Assembly (NCBI RefSeq): GCF_027912675.1
Contig: NZ_CP115757.1
Location: 1,550,001 to 1,614,000, forward strand
DNA length: 64,000 nucleotides
Direction of reading: 5' to 3'
Source: Paracoccus sp. SCSIO 75233
GTDB taxonomy: Bacteria > Pseudomonadota > Alphaproteobacteria > Rhodobacterales > Rhodobacteraceae
Position 1 is the first letter of the stretch. Each line of letters begins with the position of its first letter. The position numbers were made by a program, and so were the translations under genes. Below the pieces are notes generated by a model. That model did not search any database and was not told the origin of the DNA. It was given only the letters and a program-made list of their open reading frames with translations. Shown here piece after piece: positions 25,814-35,140 of this stretch.

Positions 25814-27892
25814 ATGACCAAGTTTTCCGATCTCAAGCTCGATCCGAAAGTCCTCAAGGCAATTGCCGAGGCAGGCTACGAAACCCCCACGCCGATTCAG
25901 GAGGGCGCGATTCCGCCCGCGCTTGAAGGCCGCGACGTACTGGGCATCGCCCAGACCGGCACCGGCAAGACCGCCAGCTTCACGCTGCCAATGATCACCC
26001 GCCTGTCACGGGGCCGGGCACGGGCGCGGATGCCACGCTCGCTGGTGCTGTGCCCGACGCGGGAACTGGCCGCGCAGGTGGCGGAGAATTTCGACATCTA
26101 TGCCAAACACACCCGTCTGACCAAGGCGCTGCTTATCGGCGGTGTCAGCTTTGTCGAACAGGACAAGCTGATCGACCGCGGCGTCGATGTGCTAATCGCG
26201 ACGCCGGGCCGGCTCCTGGATCATTTCGAACGCGGCAAGCTGCTGCTGACCGGGGTCGAGGTGATGGTCGTGGACGAGGCCGACCGGATGCTGGATATGG
26301 GCTTCATCCCGGATATCGAGCGGATTTTCCAGCTTACCCCCTTCACCCGCCAGACGCTGTTCTTCAGCGCGACGATGGCCCCGGAGATCGAGCGGATCAC
26401 GAATACCTTCCTGCACACGCCGGAACGGATCGAGGTCGCGCGTCAGGCCACCACCTCGGAAACCATCACCCAGAAGCTGGTGGAGATCACGCCCACGCGG
26501 AAGGACCAGACCGCCAAGCAGAAGCGCGAATTGCTGCGCGCCCTGATCGAGGCCGAGGGCGAAAAGCTGAAAAACGCCATCATCTTCTGCAACCGCAAGA
26601 CCGAGGTCGATATTGTCGCCAAGTCGCTGAAGAAACACGGCTATGACGCGGCGCCGATCCACGGCGATCTGGATCAGTCGCAGCGGATGCGGACGCTGGA
26701 CGGGTTCCGCGACGGCTCGCTGCGTTTCCTGATCGCGTCTGACGTAGCAGCGCGCGGGCTGGATATTCCCGATGTCAGCCATGTGTTCAACTTCGACCTG
26801 CCCTCTCATGCCGAGGATTACGTTCACCGCATCGGCCGCACCGGCCGCGCCGGGCGTCAGGGTACGGCCTATTCGATTGCGACCCCGGCGGATGAGAAAT
26901 ATCTCTCCGGGATCGAAAACCTCGTCAAACAGGCGCTGCCGCGCGCCGAGACGCCGGAAGGCTTCTCGCTGAGCGAAGCCGCGAAATCGTCCCCCCGTGA
27001 GGGCCGGGAGTCGCGAAATGGCTCGCGTTCGCGGTCCCGTTCCCGCCGGGATGACCGGGGCGAGGATCAGCGCCGCAGCAATGGTGCCGATGCCGCTCAG
27101 GACCGGGCGCAGGACGACCGGCAACGGGACGACTCGCGTCAGGACCGTCAGGAGCGTCAGGATGACCGCCGCGACCGCAACCGCGATGACCGGCGCGAGG
27201 ATCGCCGGGGCGGACGCCGCGACGACCGTCGGCGCGGCGATCACGGCCCGTCGGTTGTCGGCATGGGCGATCATGTGCCGGAATTCCTGAAGCACAGCTT
27301 CGCTGACGCGCTCGCCGCGACCGAAGCCGCTGCGGAAGCGGCCTCTGACGCCGATACGCCTGCCCCCGAGACGCAGGAAGAGCAACCCAAGCCGAAGCGC
27401 AAACGGCGCAGCAGCAAGGCAAAGGACGCGGTCGCGGAGCAGGCACCCGATCAGGCCGCCGAAACACCCGCTGCCGCCCCCGAGGCTGCGCCGGAGACCC
27501 CGACAGAGCCTGCAACGGCTGAGGCGGATGCGGCGGAGGAAAAACCGAAACCCAAACGCCGCACCTCGACCCGCAGCCGCAAGAAGGCGGAGCCGGTGGC
27601 CGAGGACGCAGCACCGGACGCGGCGGACGTTCAGGCAGAGGAGCCGGCACCGGCCAAGCCGAAGCGCACACGCCGCACGACCAAGGCCAAGAAAGACGCC
27701 GAGGACGGGGCCAAACCGGCGGAGGCGACGCCGGACGATGCCGCCCCGGCGGAACCGTCCCCGACCGACGCCGCCAGCGAAGAAAAGCCGAAGCCCAAAC
27801 GCCGCGCCTCGACCCGCAGCCGGAAGAAGCCGGTGACGGAAGATGCGGCGGAAGCTTCGCAGGCGGCTGATCCGGAAAGCAAGGAAGGCTGA
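25814..27892 (+). CDS. DEAD-box RNA helicase (RhlE-like) with long repetitive tail
   Basis: ATP-dependent RNA helicase of 692 residues. The core, residues 1-375, has the Q motif near 22-29, AQTGTGKT at 47-53, PTRELA at 81-86, DEAD at 154-157, SAT near 186, RGLDIPDV and HRIGRTGR. After residue 390 comes an Arg/Asp-rich stretch, then an acidic Ala/Pro tail with four Lys/Arg-rich blocks of the type KPKRRTSTRSRKK. Such tails add nonspecific RNA affinity and often promote condensates or RNase E contact; a role in cold adaptation or RNA decay is inference. It precedes lnt by 10 bp. Confidence 0.92.
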   Translation: MTKFSDLKLDPKVLKAIAEAGYETPTPIQEGAIPPALEGRDVLGIAQTGTGKTASFTLPMITRLSRGRARARMPRSLVLCPTRELAAQVAENFDIYAKHTRLTKALLIGGVSFVEQDKLIDRGVDVLIATPGRLLDHFERGKLLLTGVEVMVVDEADRMLDMGFIPDIERIFQLTPFTRQTLFFSATMAPEIERITNTFLHTPERIEVARQATTSETITQKLVEITPTRKDQTAKQKRELLRALIEAEGEKLKNAIIFCNRKTEVDIVAKSLKKHGYDAAPIHGDLDQSQRMRTLDGFRDGSLRFLIASDVAARGLDIPDVSHVFNFDLPSHAEDYVHRIGRTGRAGRQGTAYSIATPADEKYLSGIENLVKQALPRAETPEGFSLSEAAKSSPREGRESRNGSRSRSRSRRDDRGEDQRRSNGADAAQDRAQDDRQRDDSRQDRQERQDDRRDRNRDDRREDRRGGRRDDRRRGDHGPSVVGMGDHVPEFLKHSFADALAATEAAAEAASDADTPAPETQEEQPKPKRKRRSSKAKDAVAEQAPDQAAETPAAAPEAAPETPTEPATAEADAAEEKPKPKRRTSTRSRKKAEPVAEDAAPDAADVQAEEPAPAKPKRTRRTTKAKKDAEDGAKPAEATPDDAAPAEPSPTDAASEEKPKPKRRASTRSRKKPVTEDAAEASQAADPESKEG

Positions 27893-27902
27893 GCAGGCGG
27901 CG

Positions 27903-29444
27903 ATGAGCATCGCCAACGACACGCCGCGAACAGCAGGGCTGAGCCGCCGCATCGCCGGTTACCTGCCCGATCTCGCCCTTGGTGCCGCCGCCGCACTCGG
28001 TCAGGCACCCTGGGGCATCTGGCCGCTGACGGTAATCGCGCTTGGCCTCGTCATCTGGCGGTTTTCCCGTTTGCAGACTGCCGGTCGGATGTTCTGGTGC
28101 GCCTTCCTCGCCGGGACCGGATATTTCGCCGTGGCACTGAGCTGGATCGTGGAGCCGTTCCTTGTCCAGCCGGAGATTTACGGCTGGATGGCCCCTTTCG
28201 CATTGCTGCTGATGGCGCTTGGTGGCGGTTTGTTCTGGGGTCTGCCGGGCTGGTTCGTGGCCCGGATCAGCGGTGACAAATGGGGTCGCGCGGCGGGGCT
28301 CGCAGCTGCATTGGCCATGTCGGACTGGCTGCGCGGCTGGATCTTCACCGGGTTTCCCTGGACCGTTCTGGGCCATATCTGGATCGGCACGCCAGTGGCA
28401 CAGGCGGCGAGCCTGATCGGCGCGGTCGGGCTGTCGGCGCTGACCGCGACACTGGCCGCCCTGCCCGTGCTGTTCTGGCGCGACGCCGAGCCGCCGATCC
28501 GCGCTGCGGCACCGGGGGTGATCCTGTCGCTGCTGCTGATCGCGGTGTTCTGGGCGGGCGGGCTGAAACGGCTCGACACGCCGATCAGCGATACCGGGCT
28601 GACACTGCGGCTGGTTCAGCCGAACGCGGAACAAGCGTTGAAATGGGATCCTGAATGGGCGCAGATTTTCTGGCAGCGCCTGCTCAACGAAAGCGCCGCG
28701 CCGCCCGACGGGCCTGCGCCCGATGCCGTGATCTGGCCGGAAACCGCTGTCAGCTTTCTGCTCAACTACGCCGGGGAGGCGCTTCCGGTGATCGCCAATG
28801 CCGCGGGCACGCCGGTTCTGATGGGCATCCAGCGGGCGGAGGAGCCGCGCTATTATAACTCGCTCATCGAACTCTCGCCGGAAGGTGAGGTCCGGCAGGT
28901 CTATGACAAGTACCACCTCGTCCCGTTCGGGGAATATATCCCCTGGGGCAACGCCCTGTCCCGGATCGGCATCAGCGCCTTCGCCGCGCAGCAGGGCTAC
29001 GGCTACACGCCGGGGGACGGCCCCGCCGTTCTGGCGCCCGAGACGCTGCCGCCCTTCCAGCCCCTGATCTGCTACGAGGCGATCTTTCCCCAGCAGCTTC
29101 GCGCGACGGAGGGCGCAGAGTGGCTGTTGCAGATCACCAATGACGCGTGGTTCGGCACCGTCTCCGGCCCGTATCAGCATCTGGCGCAGGCGCGGCTGCG
29201 GGCCATCGAATCGGGCCTGCCGCTGATGCGGGCGGCCAATACCGGGATTACCGCCGCCATCGACCCGCTGGGCCGGGTGACCGCCAGCATTCCGCTGGGC
29301 GGAGAGGGTCATATCGACGCCGCCCTCCCCGCACCGCTGCCCCGTACCTTCTGGACGCGGACCGGGCCGTGGCCGGTACTGCTGGCGGCTGTCCTCGTTC
29401 TGTTCTGCGCGGCACTGCGCCGGACGCGTGCCTTGCCACGGTAA
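27903..29444 (+). CDS. lnt: Apolipoprotein N-acyltransferase
   Basis: Inner-membrane enzyme that adds the third acyl chain to the N-terminal cysteine of lipoproteins, the last maturation step before Lol sorting. It has 513 residues. Six or seven helices lie in about 20-220, then the periplasmic nitrilase-like domain with triad E280 (WPETAVSF), K336 (YDKYHLVPFGEYIP) and C390 (LICYEAIFP). A final helix is near 490-508. The ATG at 27903 follows the helicase stop closely, so the two genes are probably co-transcribed. Confidence 0.96.
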   Translation: MSIANDTPRTAGLSRRIAGYLPDLALGAAAALGQAPWGIWPLTVIALGLVIWRFSRLQTAGRMFWCAFLAGTGYFAVALSWIVEPFLVQPEIYGWMAPFALLLMALGGGLFWGLPGWFVARISGDKWGRAAGLAAALAMSDWLRGWIFTGFPWTVLGHIWIGTPVAQAASLIGAVGLSALTATLAALPVLFWRDAEPPIRAAAPGVILSLLLIAVFWAGGLKRLDTPISDTGLTLRLVQPNAEQALKWDPEWAQIFWQRLLNESAAPPDGPAPDAVIWPETAVSFLLNYAGEALPVIANAAGTPVLMGIQRAEEPRYYNSLIELSPEGEVRQVYDKYHLVPFGEYIPWGNALSRIGISAFAAQQGYGYTPGDGPAVLAPETLPPFQPLICYEAIFPQQLRATEGAEWLLQITNDAWFGTVSGPYQHLAQARLRAIESGLPLMRAANTGITAAIDPLGRVTASIPLGGEGHIDAALPAPLPRTFWTRTGPWPVLLAAVLVLFCAALRRTRALPR

Positions 29445-29534
29445 GATGCCTCCGGCGGGGATATTTCCGCCAGGCTGAAACTCACCCTGGTTCAAATATC
29501 CATAGGACAGCACAGGCTGCGGGACGTGCGGGCA

Positions 29535-29562
29535 TGAAAAAACCGCGCCGGAGCGCGGTTCT
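29535..29562 (-). terminator. Rho-independent terminator of rpmG
   Basis: AACCGCGC (29541-29548) and GCGCGGTT (29553-29560) form a perfect 8-bp stem with a CGGA loop. On the minus strand it is followed by TTTTTT, so it ends rpmG transcripts. On the plus strand the T-run is poor, giving at most weak termination of lnt. Confidence 0.8.
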
Positions 29563-29587
29563 GTCAAAGCGTCGGTGAAAGGCGATC

Positions 29588-29755
29588 TTACTTGATCTTG
29601 CCTTCCTTGTATTCGACATGCTTGCGAACAACCGGGTCGTATTTGTTGACCGTCATTTTTTCGGTCATCGTGCGGGCGTTTTTCTTGGTGACATAGAAAT
29701 GCCCGGTCCCGGCCGTCGAGTTCAGACGGATCTTGATCGTCGTCGGCTTCGCCAT
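29588..29755 (-). CDS. rpmG: 50S ribosomal protein L33
   Basis: A 55-residue large-subunit protein at the E-site region. It has the standard proteobacterial sequence starting [20 protein letters not shown] and ending in [17 protein letters not shown]. It lacks the zinc-binding cysteines, the C-minus form common in alphaproteobacteria. The ATG at 29753-29755 has AGGAGA upstream, and the frame running further upstream is not part of the family. It stands alone with its own promoter and terminator. Confidence 0.97.
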
Positions 29756-29814
29756 TGTTGCTTCTCCTGCTGCGGCGGCGCCGGACGGCCACCGTGGAAA
29801 TTCGTGAAGCCCGC

Positions 29815-29842
29815 TATTTAGCGCCCACAGCCGCCATGTCAA
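29815..29842 (-). promoter_or_regulatory. rpmG promoter
   Basis: On the minus strand a consensus TTGACA (29837-29842) is followed after 16 bp by TAAATA (29815-29820). Transcription would start near 29808, giving a leader of about 50 nt. Confidence 0.65.
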
Positions 29843-29881
29843 CAGGAAAACACCGTGTTTCGGCGGTTCAGATTGAAAACA

Positions 29882-30249
29882 CGCGGATGGCCTGTAAGCC
29901 GGATTCTGTCCGGGGTTGCCCCCTGGATGACCATTCCTCTGCGCGCCGCATCGCTGCGGGCGTCAAGCTGCCAACCCGGATCTTCTGGCGCAAGGCGGCG
30001 CTGCCGTTGCCGGCGCGAGATCCCTATTCGGCATTGCTCCCGGTGGGGCTTGCCATGCGGGGTCTGTTGCCAGCCCCCCGGTGAGCTCTTACCTCACCGT
30101 TTCACCCTTGCCTGTCCGCAGACCGGCGGTCTGTTCTCTGTGGCGCTTTCCCTGGGGTTGCCCCCGCCGGGCGTTACCCGGCACCGTTGCCTCATGGAGT
30201 CCGGACTTTCCTCGGAGGCGCGCCCCCGCGGTCATCCGGCCATCCGCGT
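29882..30249 (-). ncRNA. rnpB: RNase P RNA
   Basis: Catalytic RNA of ribonuclease P, which matures tRNA 5' ends. It is on the minus strand, about 368 nt. Hallmarks are GAGGAAAGTCCGGACTCC near the 5' end (conserved region I), GGTAAGAGCTCACC in the middle, and AATCCGGCTTACAGG near the 3' end. The terminal helix P1 pairs CGCGGATGGCC at the 5' end with GGCCATCCGCG at the 3' end. Both ends are set by that helix and by a promoter located immediately upstream. Confidence 0.95.
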
Positions 30250-30256
30250 GGAGGGG

Positions 30257-30285
30257 GATATGAGGGGTTTTGTGGGGTGGGTCAA
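30257..30285 (-). promoter_or_regulatory. rnpB promoter
   Basis: On the minus strand TTGACC (30280-30285) is separated by 17 bp from CATATC (30257-30262). A start 7-8 bases on lands at the first base of the RNase P RNA, which supports the prediction. Confidence 0.7.
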
Positions 30286-30304
30286 GGTGGGTGGTGCGGT
30301 TGGA

Positions 30305-30326
30305 GGGGTGCGCTGAAGCGCACCCT
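30305..30326. repeat. Short hairpin element GGGTGCGC/GCGCACCC
   Basis: An 8-bp perfect stem with a TGAA loop, without a T-tract, lies between the rnpB promoter and the SulP gene end. It resembles short palindromes scattered between genes in many alphaproteobacteria; it may be a repeat, a weak terminator or an mRNA stabiliser. Confidence 0.5.
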
Positions 30327-30338
30327 ACGGGGGGCAGC

Positions 30339-31571
30339 CTACGGGTTTTTGGGGCGTCGGTTCAGGATCAGGCCGAGCGTGATGCCGGTGCCGATGGCGA
30401 TGGTCAGGTCGGCCACGACGGTCACCACCAGTGTCAGCAACAGCAGGGCCCTGTCCGTCAGCGGCGCACGGCGATAGGTCGGCCAATGCGACGGTTCGCT
30501 CATATTCCACGCAGTCAGCAGGAGCAGACCCGCAAGGGCGGGCATGGCCAGATAGCCTGCCAGCGGGGCGGCGATCAGCATCACGATCAGAATGGTCAGC
30601 GCGTGAATGATCCCCGCGACCGGGGTCTTGCCGCCTGCCCGGACATTCGTCGCGGTACGGGCAATCGCACCGGTTGCAGGCAGCCCGCCGAACAGGGCCG
30701 AGCCGAGATTGGCGGCACCTTGCGCGATCAGTTCGGCATTTGAGCGGTGACGGCTGGCGATCATCCGGTCCGCCACCATCGCTGAAAGCAGCGACTCGAT
30801 CCCTGCAAGGAAGGCGATAATCACGGCGGAAGGGAGCAGGCTCAGCAGCCTGTCTGCCTCCAGCGAGGGCATGGCAGGCAGCGGAAGCCCGCGCGGCAAG
30901 GCACCGAAGCGCGAGCCTATGGTCTCGACCGGCAGCCCCGCAAAGGCAACGATGGCGGAGGTGATGGCGACGGCGACGATCAACCCCGGCAGATTTGGCG
31001 CGGCGCGGCGGAAGGTCACGATCAGCAGCATCGTCCCCAGGCCGATCAGCAGCGACCACGGGTTGAAACTGCCGCGCGCGTCCCAGATCGCGTCAAGTTT
31101 GGCGAAGAACGCCGCAGGCGCATCCTGCAAGGTCAGCCCCAGCAGATCGGCGAGCTGGCTGGTGGCGATGATGACCGCAATCCCGATGGTGAAACCGTTC
31201 ACGACCGGCTCTGGCACATGGCGGATCAGCCGACCGGCACGCAGGATTCCCGCGATCAGCAGGATAATCCCGGCCATGAATGTGGCGATCACCAGCCCGT
31301 CGAAGCCGTGTTCGTCGATCACCCCGTAAACCACGACGATAAACGCCCCGGTCGGCCCGCCGATCTGGACCCGGCTGCCGCCAAGCACGGAGATCAGGAA
31401 ACCCGCGACAATCGCCGTGACCAGCCCTGTCGCAGGGTCCGCGCCGGAGGCGATGGCGATGGCGAGGCTCAGCGGGATGGCGACCATCGCGACCGTGATC
31501 CCGGCAAAAAGATCGGCCAAGAAAAGCTGGCGCGAATAGCTTTGCTGCGTGGTCAGGATCTTCGGTTTCAT
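30339..31571 (-). CDS. SulP family anion transporter lacking the STAS domain
   Basis: Inner-membrane anion transporter of the SulP (SLC26) family, 410 residues. Members carry sulfate, bicarbonate or dicarboxylates with Na+ or H+. The transmembrane domain is complete: DLFAGITVAMVAIPLSLAIAIASG near the start, GPTGAFIVVV near 71, and GGLPATGAIARTATNVRAGGKTPVAGI near 295-320. Typical bacterial members are 500-600 residues and end in a cytoplasmic STAS domain. Here the protein stops right after the last helices, with no STAS remnant in the next 90 bp. Substrate unknown. Confidence 0.88.
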   Translation of the reverse strand: MKPKILTTQQSYSRQLFLADLFAGITVAMVAIPLSLAIAIASGADPATGLVTAIVAGFLISVLGGSRVQIGGPTGAFIVVVYGVIDEHGFDGLVIATFMAGIILLIAGILRAGRLIRHVPEPVVNGFTIGIAVIIATSQLADLLGLTLQDAPAAFFAKLDAIWDARGSFNPWSLLIGLGTMLLIVTFRRAAPNLPGLIVAVAITSAIVAFAGLPVETIGSRFGALPRGLPLPAMPSLEADRLLSLLPSAVIIAFLAGIESLLSAMVADRMIASRHRSNAELIAQGAANLGSALFGGLPATGAIARTATNVRAGGKTPVAGIIHALTILIVMLIAAPLAGYLAMPALAGLLLLTAWNMSEPSHWPTYRRAPLTDRALLLLTLVVTVVADLTIAIGTGITLGLILNRRPKNP

Positions 31572-31675
31572 CGCCCGCAGGGTAATGCGCCGGACATTAT
31601 CAATCCAGCCGGAATTCCGTTCATAACGTCCTATTTTCAGTCAGTTACGAGACATTCACGAAAAGGGACAAACCA

Positions 31676-33346
31676 TCACAGCTCGTCCCGCCAGCGATTG
31701 ACCAGCGGATAGCGGCGGTCGAGCCAGAAGGCCTTGGTCGAAATCCGCGGCCCCGGTGCGGCCTGATAGCGTTTCCATTCGCTCATATAAAGCAGCCGCT
31801 CGACCTTCTTCACGGTTTCCGCATCGAAACCGCGCGCGACGAGTTCCTTCAGCGACAGATCCTCCTCGACCAGACCGAACAGGATTTCGTCCAGCACGTC
31901 ATAGGGCGGCAGCGAGTCGCTGTCTTTCTGATCGGGACGCAGTTCCGCGCTTGGCGGCTTGGTGATGATCTGCGGCGGAACAACCTCGCCCTTCTGGCCC
32001 ATCATCCAGCCACGGTGGTTTGCATTGCGCCAGCGGCAGGTCTCGAACACGCGGGTTTTGTAGAGATCCTTGATCGGGTTATAGCCGCCCGCCATGTCGC
32101 CGTAGATGGTGGCATAGCCCACGGCGACCTCGGATTTATTGCCTGTGGTCAGCAGCATCTCGCCGAACTTGTTGGAGATCGCCATCAGCATGACGCCGCG
32201 CAGGCGGGACTGGATGTTTTCCTCGGTCACGTCGGGCTTCGTGCCCTCCATCAGATGCGCCAGAGCGCCCGAGACCGCATCGCGCGCGCCGTCGATCTTT
32301 ACCGTATCCAGCCGGACGCCAAGCCGGGTCGCGCAGTCGGCGGCGTCGTCGAGGCTGGCTTGCGAGGTGTATTCGGACGGCAGCATCACGCAGCGGACAT
32401 TGTCAGGCCCGACCGCGTCTGCCGCAATCGTCGCGACAAGCGCCGAATCGATGCCGCCCGACATGCCCAGCAGCACCTTGCGGAAGCCGTTCTTGCGGAC
32501 ATAGTCGCGCAGGCCGGTCAGCATGGCGCGATAATCCTGCTCCCACTCATCGGGCTGGTCGTCCATCCGCCCCGACTTGCAGCGCCAGCCCTGATCGGTG
32601 CGGGTGAAGTCGATATGCTCGATCACCTCGTCGAAAGGCGGAAATTGCACCACCTTCTCCGCCCCGCCATCCGGGCCGGGGTTCAGCACGAAACTGGCCC
32701 CGTCATAGATCTGGTCATCCTGCCCGCCGACCGAGTTCAGATAGACCAGAGGCAGCCGGTTTTCGACCACGCGGGCGACCATATGCCCCATGCGCAGGTC
32801 CAGCTTGTTGCGGTGATAGGGGGAGCCGTTCGGGACGACGAGGATCTCCGCCCCCGATTCTTCCAGCGTCTCGGCCACTTCCGGCCACCAGCTATCCTCG
32901 CAGATGGGCGAGCCGAAGCGGACGCCGCCGACAACATAAGGACCGGAAACCGGGCCGGAATCGAACAGGCGCATTTCGTCGAAAAGCTGCTTATGCGGCA
33001 GGTCATGTTTCAGGATACGGGCGACGATCTTGCCACCCTCGCAGATGAAATAGGCGTTGTAGAGCTTGCCGTCGGAGCGCCACGGCGTCCCGATGCCAAG
33101 GGCGGGTCCGTCGGCGCATTCCCGCGCCAGTGCCTCCACCTGCTGAACGGCGTGATCGGTGAACCCCGCTTTCAGCACCAGATCCTGCGTCTGATAGCCG
33201 GTGATAAACATCTCCGGCAGATAGACGATGGCGGCGCCGGCATCGCGCCCCTTTTCCCAGGCGGAGCGGGCTTTCGCGGCGTTGCCCTCCAGATCGCCGA
33301 GCGTCGGGTTGAGCTGGGCGAGCGTGATGCGGATGCTGTCGGTCAT
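31676..33346 (-). CDS. nadE: Glutamine-dependent NAD+ synthetase
   Basis: Two-domain enzyme of 556 residues making NAD+ from deamido-NAD+, ATP and glutamine. The N-terminal nitrilase-fold glutaminase domain (about 1-265) has its triad in LPEMFITG (E45), ILKHDLP (K113) and SPICEDSWW (C149). The C-terminal synthetase domain has the pyrophosphate loop GMSGGIDSALVA near 315 and TTGNKSEVAVGY. The ATG at 33344-33346 gives the normal MTDSIRITLAQLNP start. It diverges from the MORN gene. Confidence 0.96.
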   Translation of the reverse strand: MTDSIRITLAQLNPTLGDLEGNAAKARSAWEKGRDAGAAIVYLPEMFITGYQTQDLVLKAGFTDHAVQQVEALARECADGPALGIGTPWRSDGKLYNAYFICEGGKIVARILKHDLPHKQLFDEMRLFDSGPVSGPYVVGGVRFGSPICEDSWWPEVAETLEESGAEILVVPNGSPYHRNKLDLRMGHMVARVVENRLPLVYLNSVGGQDDQIYDGASFVLNPGPDGGAEKVVQFPPFDEVIEHIDFTRTDQGWRCKSGRMDDQPDEWEQDYRAMLTGLRDYVRKNGFRKVLLGMSGGIDSALVATIAADAVGPDNVRCVMLPSEYTSQASLDDAADCATRLGVRLDTVKIDGARDAVSGALAHLMEGTKPDVTEENIQSRLRGVMLMAISNKFGEMLLTTGNKSEVAVGYATIYGDMAGGYNPIKDLYKTRVFETCRWRNANHRGWMMGQKGEVVPPQIITKPPSAELRPDQKDSDSLPPYDVLDEILFGLVEEDLSLKELVARGFDAETVKKVERLLYMSEWKRYQAAPGPRISTKAFWLDRRYPLVNRWRDEL

Positions 33347-33463
33347 GGTCGGTCCCTCGATGTCCTTGCGCCAGCCATAGCGCAGGCGGCGGCGAAGGTG
33401 AACGGCAGGCTTTGCGCTGCGCTGCGCCATAGGCTAAACGGGAGCCAAAGAACGGAGACGGGC

Positions 33464-35140
33464 ATGAAGGCAGCTCTCGCGGCAGCAATCCTGACACTCG
33501 CGGCACCGGCGGCGGCGTTGGCGCAGCAGAATATCGTGACCAAGCAATATGACGATGGCGGCGTCTATGAAGGCACGTTTCGCGGCGGGCTTCAGCACGG
33601 GCGCGGCAGCTACACCCTGCCCTCCGGCTATCAGTATGAGGGCGACTGGGTCGAGGGCGAGATCCTCGGTCAGGGGCGGGCGCGGTTCCCCAATGGTTCG
33701 GTCTATGAGGGCAGCTTCGTCGCCGGAAAACCGCATGGCACCGGCAAGATCACCTATGCCGATGGCGGCACCTATGAGGGGGACTGGCAGGACGGCCAGA
33801 TCACCGGCGAAGGCGTGGCCGAATATGCCAATGGCGCGCGTTACGAGGGCGGGTTCCTCAATGCCATGCATAACGGCAAGGGGGTGCTGACCCAGCCCAA
33901 CGGTTACCGCTATGACGGCGACTGGGTCGAAGGCGTGAAGGAAGGCATGGGCAGGATCACCTATCCCGATGGTGCCGTCTATGAAGGCCAGATGCTCGCC
34001 GGGCAGCGCGCCGGGCGGGGACGGCTGACGATGCCGGACGGGCTGGTCTATGACGGCGTGTGGGAGGCAGGTCAGATGTCCGGGCGCGGCCAGCTGGTTC
34101 AGCAATCCGGCGACCGCTACGAGGGCGAGATGAGCGGCGGCAAGCGCGAAGGTCAGGGCATTGCCACCTACGCGAACGGCGATGTCTATGACGGCCAGTT
34201 CCGCGACGACAAGCGCGACGGCGTCGGGACATTCACGGGTACGGATGGATATGTCTATACCGGCCAGTGGACGGACGGGCAGATGCAGGGTGAGGGAAAG
34301 ATCACCTATCCCGACGGCTCCGTCTATCAGGGGCAGATGGCGGCGGATCAGCCCAATGGGCGCGGCCGGATCACCTATCCCGACGGCGCGACCTATGAGG
34401 GCGATTGGGTGAATGGCGTGATCGAGGGTCAGGGCCGCGCCGAATACGCCAATGGCATGATCTACGAGGGCAGTTTCCGCGGCGCGAAGATCGAGGGTCA
34501 GGGGCGGATGACCTATCCCGACGGCTATGTCTATAACGGCGAGTGGAAAGCCGGTCAGCGCGACGGTCGCGGTCAGGCCACCTATCCCGACGGCACCGTC
34601 TATACCGGCGAATTCGCGGGCGGTCTGCGGCAGGGTCAGGGCAAGCTGACGACGCCGGACGGGTTCATCTACGAAGGCGGCTGGCAGAATGGCGAGATCC
34701 ACGGCGAAGGCGTCGCGACCTATGCCACCGGCGACAGCTATGTCGGGCAATTCGCGGAAGGCAAGCGGCAGGGTGAGGGCGTGATGCGCTATGCGACCGG
34801 CCAGATCGCCTCGGGCGAGTGGGACCAGAACCGGCTGAGCGCCGCGCGTCCGGTCGCCACCGAAGGCCCTGCCCCGCCTGCGCAACCCGGCGAGCGTCAG
34901 GATGATGCGGGCGCGCCTGCGTCCGACGGCGCGGCAGAGGACGCCGCAGCTGCACCTGACGCGCCGGTGAACGAGAACGCAACCCCGTCGCTTCCCGGCG
35001 ACACTGATGCGCCAGAGCCAGCGCAGGCACCGGCGCAGGACGTTTCAGCGCAAGACGATGACGCCTCGAACCCGTCGGGCGGCGTCGCGACCTCTGTCCC
35101 GGAACTTCCGTCCGGCCTCGGTGAAGGAGAAGAAGAATGA
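33464..35140 (+). CDS. Exported protein with 18 MORN repeats
   Basis: A 558-residue protein with a signal peptide at about 1-21 (cleavage near ALAQ). From about residue 32 to 445 it holds 18 consecutive MORN repeats, each exactly 23 residues, of the form GxxYEGxWxxGxxxGxGxxTYPD; a degenerate 19th follows. The tail, about 460-558, is disordered and rich in Ala, Pro, Asp and Glu. MORN arrays form long twisted beta sheets that bind proteins or lipids; here it would be periplasmic or extracellular. It is the first gene of a tightly packed cluster and overlaps the next start by 4 nt. Confidence 0.88.
   Translation: MKAALAAAILTLAAPAAALAQQNIVTKQYDDGGVYEGTFRGGLQHGRGSYTLPSGYQYEGDWVEGEILGQGRARFPNGSVYEGSFVAGKPHGTGKITYADGGTYEGDWQDGQITGEGVAEYANGARYEGGFLNAMHNGKGVLTQPNGYRYDGDWVEGVKEGMGRITYPDGAVYEGQMLAGQRAGRGRLTMPDGLVYDGVWEAGQMSGRGQLVQQSGDRYEGEMSGGKREGQGIATYANGDVYDGQFRDDKRDGVGTFTGTDGYVYTGQWTDGQMQGEGKITYPDGSVYQGQMAADQPNGRGRITYPDGATYEGDWVNGVIEGQGRAEYANGMIYEGSFRGAKIEGQGRMTYPDGYVYNGEWKAGQRDGRGQATYPDGTVYTGEFAGGLRQGQGKLTTPDGFIYEGGWQNGEIHGEGVATYATGDSYVGQFAEGKRQGEGVMRYATGQIASGEWDQNRLSAARPVATEGPAPPAQPGERQDDAGAPASDGAAEDAAAAPDAPVNENATPSLPGDTDAPEPAQAPAQDVSAQDDDASNPSGGVATSVPELPSGLGEGEEE

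Noticed and set aside
26192..29792. Two very long minus-strand open frames (586 and 955 residues)
   Set aside because: They lie opposite the DEAD-box helicase and lnt, whose motifs are complete on the plus strand. The minus products are Arg/Pro-rich shadow sequence.
32015..33463. Long plus-strand open frame continuous with the MORN gene, giving a 1041-residue product
   Set aside because: It is the antisense of nadE over its first 440 residues, and a clear signal peptide starts at 33464 in the MORN gene. The extension is a high-GC artefact.
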